Under the pieces are notes generated by a model that saw nothing but the letters and a program-made list of their open reading frames with translations, was not told the origin of the DNA and made no database searches. A stretch of 5,857 nucleotides of DNA from Modestobacter sp. (GTDB lineage Bacteria; Actinomycetota; Actinomycetes; Mycobacteriales; Geodermatophilaceae), in contig JAOPVN010000536.1 in assembly GCA_025966175.1 (NCBI GenBank), positions 1 to 5,857 on the forward strand, given 5' to 3'. The translations under genes were made by a program, and so were the position numbers. This document shows, in pieces, positions 1 through 5,767 of this stretch (its first letter is position 1; every line of letters begins with the position of its first letter).

Positions 1-1
1 C

Positions 2-55
2 GAGGCCGCGCTGGCCGTACGGCTGCGCGCGGCCGCCGCGGCGGCGCTGATCTAG
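2..55 (+). CDS. C-terminal end of an unidentified plus-strand protein (partial)
   Basis: An open frame runs from the window edge to a TAG at 53-55 and encodes a short Ala/Leu/Arg-rich tail ending in Ala-Leu-Ile. Nearly every codon ends in G or C, as expected for a real gene in this genome, and the frame stops exactly where the convergent cyclic-di-GMP gene stops. Seventeen codons are too few to name a family. The piece could also be chance, because any frame this short and GC-rich tends to be open. The boundary with the neighbour is the best argument for it. Confidence 0.4.
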   Translation, partial: EAALAVRLRAAAAAALI

Positions 56-2793
56 ACCGGGTGCGGAGCCGGCGGGGTCTCCTGGCCGGGCTCGGCGGCG
101 TCGAGCGCCGGGGGCAGCATCGGTGGCGTCGGCTGACCGAGCAGCCGCTCCGCCTCGTCGACCTCCAGCGGCTCGGCGAACAGGTAGCCCTGGGCGAAGT
201 CGCACCGCTCGGCCCGCAGCAGGTCGCGCTGCGCCGTCGTCTCGACGCCCTCGGCGACGACCTCCAGGCGCAGCGTGCGTCCCAGCTGGACCAGCCCGTG
301 CACGATCGCCGCGTCGTCGGGCGAGCCGTCGAGCAGGCTGACGAACGAGCGGTCGATCTTCAGCACGTCGACGTCGAACTCGCGCAGGTAGCTCAGCGAC
401 GAGTAGCCGGTGCCGAAGTCGTCCAGCGCGAGTCGCACGCCGAGCGCGCGCAGCTCGGCGAGCCGCTCGGCCACCGCGCCCGGATCGGTGACCAGTGCGG
501 TCTCGGTGACCTCCAGGATCAGCGAGGACGGCGCGATGCCGCTCTCGTTCAAGGCTTCGGCGACGTGCCGCAGGAGCGTGCCGCCGGCCAGCTGTCGGGC
601 GGACACGTTGACCGCCATCGACAGCGGCCAGTCCGGGTGCGCCCGCTGCCAGCGGGCCGCGGTGCGGGTCGCCTCGATGAGCGCCCAGCGGCCGATCGGC
701 ACGATGTCCCCGGAGTCCTCCGCGATCGGGACGAACCGGTCCGGACCCACCGCGCCCAGCGTCGGGTGCTGCCAGCGCAGCAGCGCCTCGAAGCCGACGA
801 CCCGCTCGGTCTGCAGGTCCACCACCGGCTGGTAGGTCAGCCGCAGCTGCCCGGCGTCCAGCGCGTTGCTCAGTTCCCGTTCCAGTTCGATCCGCTCCAG
901 CGCCGCGGCGCGCATCGCCGGGTCGAAGACGACCCACTGCGCGCGGCCGCCGGCCTTGGCCCGGTACATCGCGATGTCGGCGTCCCGGAAGAGCGACAGC
1001 GGGGTGGCGTCGGGCTCGGCGACGACGATGCCGATGCTGGCCCCCACGGTCACCCGGTGGCCGTCCAGGTCGACCGGCTCGGTGATCACCTCGAGCAGTC
1101 GTTGGGCGAGGGTGGCGGCCTCCGGCAGGCCGCCGTGGGTGTCGTCGACCAGGACGGCGAACTCGTCGCCGCCCAGCCGGGCCACGGTGTCCGCCGCGCG
1201 GACGACGCCGAGCAGCCGGCCGGCGATGGTGCGCAGCAGCTCGTCGCCGGCCAGGTGCCCGACGCTGTCGTTGACGTCCTTGAAGCCGTCCAGGTCCAGG
1301 CAGAGCACGATCGGCGTGCTGCCGTTGCGCCCGGCCCGCCGCAGCGCCTGCTCGGTGTGGTCGAGGAACAGCGAGCGGTTGGCCAGGCCGGTGAGGCCGT
1401 CGTAGAAGGCCTGGTGGGCGAGCTCCTGCTCGGCCAACTTGCGGGCGGTGATGTCGTAGAGGCTGACGACGACGCCGCCGACGTCGGGGTCGCCCAGCAG
1501 GTTCACCGCACGACCGCCCAGCCAGAAGGTGGCCCCGTCCGGGCGTCGTCCCTCGAGCTCGAGCTCGAGCGGGACCCCGGGCAGGGCGGCGCTGCGGGCC
1601 AGCAGCAGCTGGGTCGTCGCCGGGTCGCCACCGACCTGTCCCACCAGCTCGGCCAGCTGCAGGCCGGCCGTCGCCGGCACGCCGAAGGACCGGGACAGCG
1701 AGCTCGAGTCGGCCGTCAGCCGGCCGTTGACGTCGACCACCGCGACTGCGTCCGAGGAGTTGACCGCCAGCGCCTCCGAGCGCCGTGCCTGCGACCGCAC
1801 GGCCGCCCACGCACGCTCGCCGTCCAGGGCCACCAGCCGGGTCCGGAGGGTGCTCAGCAGCAGCAGCACGCCCCAGACCGCCACGCCGGGGAGGGGGTTG
1901 ACGTCGTCGCCGCGCTCCCAGGCGACGACCTCGACCAGGGCAGGCGCGGTGAAGGGGAGGACGGTGAGGGCCATCCGCCAGGGGCCGTGGCCTGGTCCCT
2001 GCCGGGAGTTGGGGTCGTCCCCGCGGGACTGCGGCACCCACGGCACGACCGCCATCAGCACCAGCCCGACCAGAAAACAGACCGCCGGCCAGCCCGTGGC
2101 GATGCCGGAGGAGGTGGCGTGCAGCCGACTGACGTCGGCCACCAGCCAGCACAGCGCGCCGGCCAGCAGCAGCGCCGCGACGACCCGCACCCGGCCGCGG
2201 AGGACGACGCGCCAGGCGACCAGGCCGACGAGCGTGCCGTCGAGCACCGGGTAGGCGATCTGGACCAGCTGGCTGACGACGCCGGCGCCCTGGCCGGCCA
2301 GGGCGGCTGCGATGGAGCTCTGGTCGACGACCAGCAGGGCCACCGCGAGTGCCGCTGAGCCGTCCAGCAGCGTGTACAGCCGCGCGCCGGGCCGGCGCCG
2401 GCCGCCGAAGTGGCCGGTGAGCGTGGCGGCGACGAAGGCGGCGTACCCGGCCAGCCAGGCGACGTCGGCCACCGACACGTCCGGAGCGGAGCCGGTCACC
2501 GAGACGGTGACCTGCCAGAGGACGTCGCCCGCCGCGACGAGCGCCAGGCTGATGGGCACCCACGGGATGCGGCCACGGCGGTTCTGCGGTCGGCGGCGGT
2601 CGCCCAGCCAGGCGAGCACCGCGCACCCGACGCTCACGACCACGTGTGCCCAGCCGGCGGCCTCGCTGCCGGGAGCGGCCACCACCGTGACGAGGCAGAG
2701 CAGCAGCACGCCGACGAGCGCGCCCGGGCCGACCGCGGACCGGGACCGGCGCGGTGGCCGGGCGCGCGCAGAGGCAGCGCCGGCAGTGCTCAC
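52..2793 (-). CDS. Membrane-anchored PAS-GGDEF-EAL protein (putative bifunctional diguanylate cyclase / c-di-GMP phosphodiesterase)
   Basis: This 913-residue protein is predicted to make cyclic di-GMP from two GTP and also hydrolyse it to pGpG at the inner face of the membrane. The N-terminal third (about 24-317) has roughly ten hydrophobic segments after an Arg-rich start. A PAS-like sensor domain (about 341-450) ends in an LYDITARK-type PAC edge and leads through a short helix into GGDEF (about 459-622). GGDEF residues 541-545 are intact, as is LDLDGFK with its metal Asp. RAAD at 532-535 lies five residues upstream, the position of the product-inhibition I-site. The EAL domain (about 633-888) has EALLRW at 669, N729, E761, DDFGTG at 791, K812, E848 and QGYLF, so both activities look possible. 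The last 28 residues are Pro-rich. The start is GTG at 2793 with a weak GAAG eight bases upstream. The gene follows menF on the same strand after 73 bp, so co-transcription is possible. The ligand and net activity cannot be read from sequence. Confidence 0.95.
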   Translation of the reverse strand: MSTAGAASARARPPRRSRSAVGPGALVGVLLLCLVTVVAAPGSEAAGWAHVVVSVGCAVLAWLGDRRRPQNRRGRIPWVPISLALVAAGDVLWQVTVSVTGSAPDVSVADVAWLAGYAAFVAATLTGHFGGRRRPGARLYTLLDGSAALAVALLVVDQSSIAAALAGQGAGVVSQLVQIAYPVLDGTLVGLVAWRVVLRGRVRVVAALLLAGALCWLVADVSRLHATSSGIATGWPAVCFLVGLVLMAVVPWVPQSRGDDPNSRQGPGHGPWRMALTVLPFTAPALVEVVAWERGDDVNPLPGVAVWGVLLLLSTLRTRLVALDGERAWAAVRSQARRSEALAVNSSDAVAVVDVNGRLTADSSSLSRSFGVPATAGLQLAELVGQVGGDPATTQLLLARSAALPGVPLELELEGRRPDGATFWLGGRAVNLLGDPDVGGVVVSLYDITARKLAEQELAHQAFYDGLTGLANRSLFLDHTEQALRRAGRNGSTPIVLCLDLDGFKDVNDSVGHLAGDELLRTIAGRLLGVVRAADTVARLGGDEFAVLVDDTHGGLPEAATLAQRLLEVITEPVDLDGHRVTVGASIGIVVAEPDATPLSLFRDADIAMYRAKAGGRAQWVVFDPAMRAAALERIELERELSNALDAGQLRLTYQPVVDLQTERVVGFEALLRWQHPTLGAVGPDRFVPIAEDSGDIVPIGRWALIEATRTAARWQRAHPDWPLSMAVNVSARQLAGGTLLRHVAEALNESGIAPSSLILEVTETALVTDPGAVAERLAELRALGVRLALDDFGTGYSSLSYLREFDVDVLKIDRSFVSLLDGSPDDAAIVHGLVQLGRTLRLEVVAEGVETTAQRDLLRAERCDFAQGYLFAEPLEVDEAERLLGQPTPPMLPPALDAAEPGQETPPAPHPV
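1552..1569. repeat. (CTCGAG)x3 hexanucleotide repeat inside the PAS domain
   Basis: Three perfect tandem copies of CTCGAG form an 18-bp perfect palindrome within the PAS-GGDEF-EAL gene. On the coding strand it encodes alternating Leu-Glu at residues 409-414, which fits a PAS beta-strand with one polar face. Slippage by one unit would change the protein by two residues without a frameshift. Confidence 0.85.
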
Positions 2794-2801
2794 CGAGACG
2801 A

Positions 2802-2813
2802 CTTCGGCCGAAG
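2802..2813. promoter_or_regulatory. 12-bp perfect palindrome just upstream of the GGDEF-EAL start
   Basis: CTTCGGCCGAAG is a perfect inverted repeat ending eight bases before the GTG start at 2793. It contains the only purine-rich stretch (GAAG) that could act as a ribosome binding site. It could be a small operator half-site pair or a short mRNA stem limiting ribosome access. In GC-rich DNA a 12-bp palindrome can also arise by chance. Confidence 0.3.
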
Positions 2814-2866
2814 CGGGCCCGATCTACACCCGGGCGCGGCTGCTCGCCCATTCCGAGTGATGATCG

Positions 2867-4135
2867 TCAGTCCTCCAGAGCGGCCTGGAAAGCGGCGAGC
2901 TTCGCCTGGGTCTCGGCGAGCTCGGCGATCGGGTCGGAGCCGGAGACGATCCCGCAGCCGGCGAACAACCGGGCCTGCCGACCCTCGTCGGCCCCGGTCA
3001 GCTGGGCGCAGCGCAGCGCCAGCCCGAACTCGCCGTCGCCGCGGGAGTCCAGCCAGCCCACCGGACCGGCGTACCGGCCGCGGTCCATGCCCTCCAGCTC
3101 GCCGATCACCCGGGCGGCGCTGGGGGTCGGGCTGCCGCAGACGGCGGCGGTGGGGTGCACGGCGCCGACCAGCTCGAGCAGTCCGGTGCGGTCGCCGTCC
3201 CGCTGCCGACCGTGCACGTCGCTGGCCAGGTGCCGGACGTTGGGCAGGGTGAGCACGTCCGGGCGCACCGGGACGTGCAGCTCGTCGACGAACGGCCGCA
3301 GCGCGTCGGCGAGGCTGGTGACGGCGTAGGCGTGCTCGGCGTGGTCCTTGACCGACTCCTCGAGACCCGCAGCCAGGCGGTCGTCGTCCGCCCCGGCGCC
3401 CCGGGGGGCGGTGCCGGCGAGCACCCGGGCGTCGAGCTGGCGACCGGTGCGGCGCAGCAGCAGCTCCGGAGTGGCGCCGAGGAGGCCCTCCACCGCGAAG
3501 GTCCAGGTGTCGGGGAAGCGCTCGGCCAACCGCAGCAGCAGGCGACGGGGGTCCAGCGGCCGGTCGGCGCTCACCAGCAGATCGCGGGCCAGCACGACCT
3601 TGTCCAGCTCGCCGGCGTCGATGCGCGCCACGGCAGCCGCGACCGCGCCGCACCAGGCGACCGGGTCCAGGGCGCCGTCGGCGTAGGCCAGCCGGCCGAT
3701 GGAGGTGGCCGCCTCCTGCGGCGAGGTCTCCACGACGGCGCGGTCCTCGTCGGCGTCACCGGTGACGGTCACCCAGGTCTGGCCGTCGCGCCGGCCGACG
3801 ACGACCTCGGGGACGACGAACACCGACGTCCCCGCCGCCGGGTCGAACGCGATCGACGCGAAGACGACGGGGCCGGACCCCGGGACGCCGACCGGGTCGT
3901 GGGCCTCGGTGCGGGCGCAACGGTCGGCCCACCAGGCGGCGGCCTCGGTGAGCGCGTCGGGACCCGACACCTCGAGCCGGTCGGCCTCGCCCCAGCCGAC
4001 CAGGCCCTCACCCCGGCGGACCCAGGCCAGCGCGCCCTCGGCGGGCAGCAGGGTGAGCAGCGGGGTGCGGCGGGGGCCGAACGGGGTGGTGGTGACGGCC
4101 GCCGCGTTCATCGCCTCGCTCGTCGCGGCTGCCAT
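2867..4135 (-). CDS. menF: Isochorismate synthase (MenF type)
   Basis: This 422-residue enzyme converts chorismate to isochorismate, the entry step of classical menaquinone synthesis. It is a cytosolic, magnesium-dependent member of the chorismate-binding family. Visible family motifs are the general-base lysine in DKVVLAR (K179), LLGATPE with E224, LAGTAPRG at 239-246, SVKDHAEH at 261-268, the GAVHPTAAVCG active-site block at 324-334, ELEGMDRGRYAGPVGW at 346-361, and FAGCGIVSGSDP followed by ELAET near 405-409 with probable metal ligands. Length is normal. The frame is open to an ATG at 4186, but that would overlap menG. The ATG at 4135 has GGAG eight bases upstream and is preferred. A GTG at 4141 is a possible leaderless start. 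The divergent menG makes a menaquinone role much more likely than siderophore or salicylate synthesis, since no such genes are present here. Confidence 0.93.
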   Translation of the reverse strand: MAAATSEAMNAAAVTTTPFGPRRTPLLTLLPAEGALAWVRRGEGLVGWGEADRLEVSGPDALTEAAAWWADRCARTEAHDPVGVPGSGPVVFASIAFDPAAGTSVFVVPEVVVGRRDGQTWVTVTGDADEDRAVVETSPQEAATSIGRLAYADGALDPVAWCGAVAAAVARIDAGELDKVVLARDLLVSADRPLDPRRLLLRLAERFPDTWTFAVEGLLGATPELLLRRTGRQLDARVLAGTAPRGAGADDDRLAAGLEESVKDHAEHAYAVTSLADALRPFVDELHVPVRPDVLTLPNVRHLASDVHGRQRDGDRTGLLELVGAVHPTAAVCGSPTPSAARVIGELEGMDRGRYAGPVGWLDSRGDGEFGLALRCAQLTGADEGRQARLFAGCGIVSGSDPIAELAETQAKLAAFQAALED

Positions 4136-4143
4136 GGTCACCG

Positions 4144-4147
4144 CTCC
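4144..4147 (-). promoter_or_regulatory. Ribosome binding site deciding the menF start
   Basis: GGAG on the minus strand lies eight bases before the ATG at 4135, an ordinary Shine-Dalgarno spacing. The same motif is only two bases before the GTG at 4141 and could not serve it. The longer start at 4186 has no comparable site. Confidence 0.6.
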
Positions 4148-4153
4148 AGGGTA
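4148..4153 (-). promoter_or_regulatory. Candidate -10 box for menF
   Basis: TACCCT on the minus strand fits the actinobacterial TANNNT -10 consensus. It is followed by exactly six bases and then GTG (4141), the spacing seen for leaderless transcripts. No good -35 is present; the base-17 spaced hexamer is GGCGAC (4176-4171). This is pattern matching only. Confidence 0.35.
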
Positions 4154-4166
4154 GGAGGCCCGCAGG

Positions 4167-4172
4167 TAGCGT
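4167..4172 (+). promoter_or_regulatory. Candidate -10 box for menG
   Basis: TAGCGT fits TANNNT and is followed by seven bases and then GTG at 4180, which is in frame with menG. A transcript starting at that G would be leaderless. No convincing -35 is visible at the usual spacing, where the menF -10 candidate sits instead. If the ATG at 4213 is the true start, the same box would give a leader of about 33 bases. Confidence 0.35.
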
Positions 4173-4200
4173 CGCCGACGTGGCAACCGGTGGACGACCT

Positions 4201-4204
4201 GAGG
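4201..4204 (+). promoter_or_regulatory. Ribosome binding site supporting the menG ATG start
   Basis: GAGG lies eight bases before the ATG at 4213, a good Shine-Dalgarno position. The stronger-looking AGGAGG at 4153-4158 is 21 bases before the alternative GTG at 4180, which is too far to serve it. Confidence 0.5.
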
Positions 4205-4212
4205 CGGCGGGG

Positions 4213-4923
4213 ATGCGGGCGGGGCTGGACAAGCGCCCGGCCGAGGTCGCGGCGATGTTCGACCGGGTCGCCGGCCGCTACGACGTGACGAACACCGTGC
4301 TCTCCGGTGGGCTGGACGCCGGGTGGCGGCGGGCCACCCGGGAGGCGCTGGGTGCCCGGCGGGGGTCGACGGTGCTCGACGTCGCGGCCGGGACGGCGGT
4401 CTCCACCGTCGAGCTCGCCGCCGGTGGCGTGCACGCGATCGCCTGCGACTTCTCCCAGGGGATGTTGAAGGCCGGTGCCTCGCGGCCGGTCCCCAAGGTC
4501 GCCGGGGACGCGATGGCGCTGCCGCTGGCCGACGAGAGCGTGGACGGCGTCGTCATCTCCTTCGGGCTGCGCAACGTCGCCGACCCGCAGGTGGCCATGC
4601 GGGAGTTCCACCGGGTGACCCGCCCCGGCGGGACGCTCGTGGTCTGCGAGTTCTCCAGCCCGGTGTGGGGGCCGTTCCGCACCGTGTACAGCGAGTACCT
4701 GATGCGGGCGCTGCCGCTGATCGCCCGGGCGGTGAGCAGCAACCCGGAGGCCTACGTCTACCTGGCCGAGTCGATCCGGGCGTGGCCGTCGCAGCCCGAG
4801 CTGGCGCAGTGGATGCAGGGGGCGGGCTGGGCGGACGTCGCCTGGCGCAACCTCACCGGCGGGGTCGTCGCCCTGCACCGCGCCACCCGCGCCACCCGCG
4901 CCACCCGCGCCACCCGCGCCTGA
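4213..4923 (+). CDS. menG: Demethylmenaquinone methyltransferase (MenG/UbiE family)
   Basis: This 236-residue SAM-dependent methyltransferase carries out the final menaquinone step, methylating the naphthoquinone ring of membrane-bound demethylmenaquinone. From the ATG at 4213 the protein opens with MRAGLDKRPAEVAAMFDRVA, matching by recall the beginning of mycobacterial MenG, and the length is close to that family's. An upstream in-frame GTG at 4180 would add 11 residues. Visible motifs are YDVTNTVLS at 23-31, the SAM-binding VLDVAAGTA at 53-61, acidic D79, GDAMALP at 99-104, SFGLRNVADP at 116-125, and the UbiE signature RVTRPGGTLVVCEFS at 134-148. The conserved SSNPEAYVYLAESIRAWP block is at 175-192. 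The family normally ends near GGVVALH (residue 222). Here a repeated Ala-Thr-Arg tail follows. The stop lies only 3 bp from the stop of the convergent phosphotransferase remnant. The divergent menF supports the pathway assignment. Confidence 0.95.
   Translation: MRAGLDKRPAEVAAMFDRVAGRYDVTNTVLSGGLDAGWRRATREALGARRGSTVLDVAAGTAVSTVELAAGGVHAIACDFSQGMLKAGASRPVPKVAGDAMALPLADESVDGVVISFGLRNVADPQVAMREFHRVTRPGGTLVVCEFSSPVWGPFRTVYSEYLMRALPLIARAVSSNPEAYVYLAESIRAWPSQPELAQWMQGAGWADVAWRNLTGGVVALHRATRATRATRATRA
4881..4920 (+). repeat. 9-bp minisatellite (4.4 copies) at the 3' end of menG
   Basis: CGCCACCCG is repeated four times without a mismatch (4881, 4890, 4899, 4908), followed by a partial CGCC directly before the TGA. 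Read in frame it gives R-(ATR)x4-A at residues 223-236. Because the unit is three codons long, gain or loss of copies changes the tail length but never the frame. The uniform sequence suggests recent expansion. Confidence 0.95.
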
Positions 4924-4926
4924 GCG

Positions 4927-5685
4927 TCAGTCGACCAGCACGGCCGTGAGGACCGCATCGGGCTGCCGGAAATCCACAGCGGTGGTCTCGGACAGCCCCG
5001 CCCGCAGGATCAGCGCCTTCCACAGCGCCCAGCCTCGTCCCCGCGCCCAGGTCTCCTCGTCCAGGTCGAGCCCCGCACGGAAGGCGCTTCGGCTCTCCCC
5101 GGAGAAGGCGGTCCAGGCGATCGCCAGGTCGCAGGCGGGATCACCGACTCCGGACGTGCCGAAGTCGAGGACGGCGCTGAGCCGGCCGTCGCGGAGCAGC
5201 AGATTGCCCAGGGCTACGTCGCCGTGGAACCAGCGCGGGGTGTGCGGCCAGGTCGAGGACAGGGCGCGCTCCCACACGGCAGTCACCGCGTCGCGGTCGA
5301 TCGCGTCGCCCAGCAGCTCGATCGCGCGCCTCGTCTCGCTGTCGTAGCGGTCGAGCGGGGCGCCGCGGAAGAAGTTGTGTGGACCCGGTAGCGGGCCGGC
5401 GGTGACTCCACCCGCTGCAGGGCAGCGAGGAAGCCGGCCAGGTCGGTGGCGAACGGGGTCAGATCAGCGACGGACGACGTCCCGGCGTCCGCTTCGTCGA
5501 GCCACCGGTAGACCGACCACGGGAACGGGTAGCCCGTGCCGGGCGAGCATCTCGTCGCCCAGCCGGAACGTCCGGTTGTCCCAGCCGCTGTGCGGTACCG
5601 GGGCGATGGGCAGGGAGGCCCAGGCCGGGAACTGCCCAGCGATCAGGCGCTGCACCAGTGCCGTGTCGATCGAGAGCCCGTCCAC
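4927..5685 (-). pseudogene. Broken aminoglycoside phosphotransferase (APH)-family kinase gene
   Basis: This is the remnant of an APH/choline-kinase-like small-molecule kinase. The original substrate is unknown, and most chromosomal members of the family are not proven resistance genes. The start is GTG at 5685 with CAGG eight bases upstream. The first frame encodes the usual N-terminus up to SGWDNRTFRLGDEM, then runs to a TGA at 5464-5466. The expected next section resumes in a different frame from about 5543: PGTGYPFPWSVYRWLDEAD and onward to FLAALQRVES near 5405. The frame then returns to the first one at about 5400 (AGPLPGPHNFFRGAPLDRYD) and continues through the catalytic loop HGDVALGN, the metal-binding VLDFGTSGVGDPACDLA and the family's WALWKALI to the TGA at 4927. 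About 40 residues between GDEM and PGTGYP, including the N-lobe lysine region, seem to be missing compared with remembered homologues. Either lesion alone would inactivate it. A sequencing error could explain the small shift but hardly the deletion. Confidence 0.85.
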
Positions 5686-5693
5686 GGCGTCAA

Positions 5694-5697
5694 CCTG
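5694..5697 (-). promoter_or_regulatory. Ribosome binding site of the phosphotransferase remnant
   Basis: CAGG on the minus strand lies eight bases before the GTG at 5685. It supports that codon as the ancestral start, which also fits the family's usual N-terminus (IDTALVQRLIAGQFPAW a few residues in). Confidence 0.4.
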
Positions 5698-5698
5698 C

Positions 5699-5722
5699 CC
5701 GTACCGCGTCCGTACCGCGTCC
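5699..5722. repeat. 11-bp tandem direct repeat in the divergent intergenic region
   Basis: GTACCGCGTCC occurs twice back to back (5701-5711 and 5712-5722), preceded by a further CC. The region lies between the divergent starts at 5685 and 5768. The 11-bp period is about one helical turn, so both copies would present the same DNA face. It could be an operator or a simple duplication. No clear -10 or -35 box stands out beside it. Confidence 0.5.
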
Positions 5723-5755
5723 GCGCGGCCACCGGTTTTCCGCCCCTGCCTGGCT

Positions 5756-5759
5756 AGGG
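5756..5759 (+). promoter_or_regulatory. Ribosome binding site of the P-loop gene
   Basis: AGGG lies eight bases before the GTG at 5768 and supports that start. It also argues that the short frame below was once a properly translated gene. Confidence 0.45.
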
Positions 5760-5767
5760 CACGTTCC

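Noticed and set aside
61..2358. A 765-codon plus-strand open frame opposite the PAS-GGDEF-EAL gene
   Set aside because: It is antisense to a gene with complete catalytic motifs, its composition is Arg/Gln/Gly/Ala-rich with no recognisable domain, and long empty antisense frames are normal in DNA with GC-biased third positions.
2832..2849. A rho-independent terminator after menF (GGGCG/CGCCC stem)
   Set aside because: Only five base pairs around an eight-base loop with no T-run; such stems are common by chance at this GC content.
2790..3653. A 287-codon minus-strand frame overlapping the 3' half of menF
   Set aside because: It is a shifted frame of menF with extreme Arg/Pro/Gly content and no family features.
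4136..4186. A 17-residue N-terminal extension of menF starting at the ATG at 4186
   Set aside because: It would overlap the possible menG GTG start and lacks a ribosome binding site, while the ATG at 4135 has GGAG at good spacing.
3155..4288. A 377-codon plus-strand open frame opposite menF and running into menG
   Set aside because: It overlaps two well-supported genes and its translation is low-complexity Gly/Arg/Ala sequence without motifs.
4927..5286. An independent 119-residue gene made of the C-terminal half of a phosphotransferase
   Set aside because: The same frame continues upstream without a stop through more family sequence (GPHNFFRGAPLDRYD), and the internal GTG has no special support. 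It is the tail of the broken gene.
5400..5550. Programmed ribosomal frameshifting as the reason for the split phosphotransferase frames
   Set aside because: No slippery heptamer is apparent at either junction, and the first junction also lacks about 40 expected codons, which recoding would not explain.
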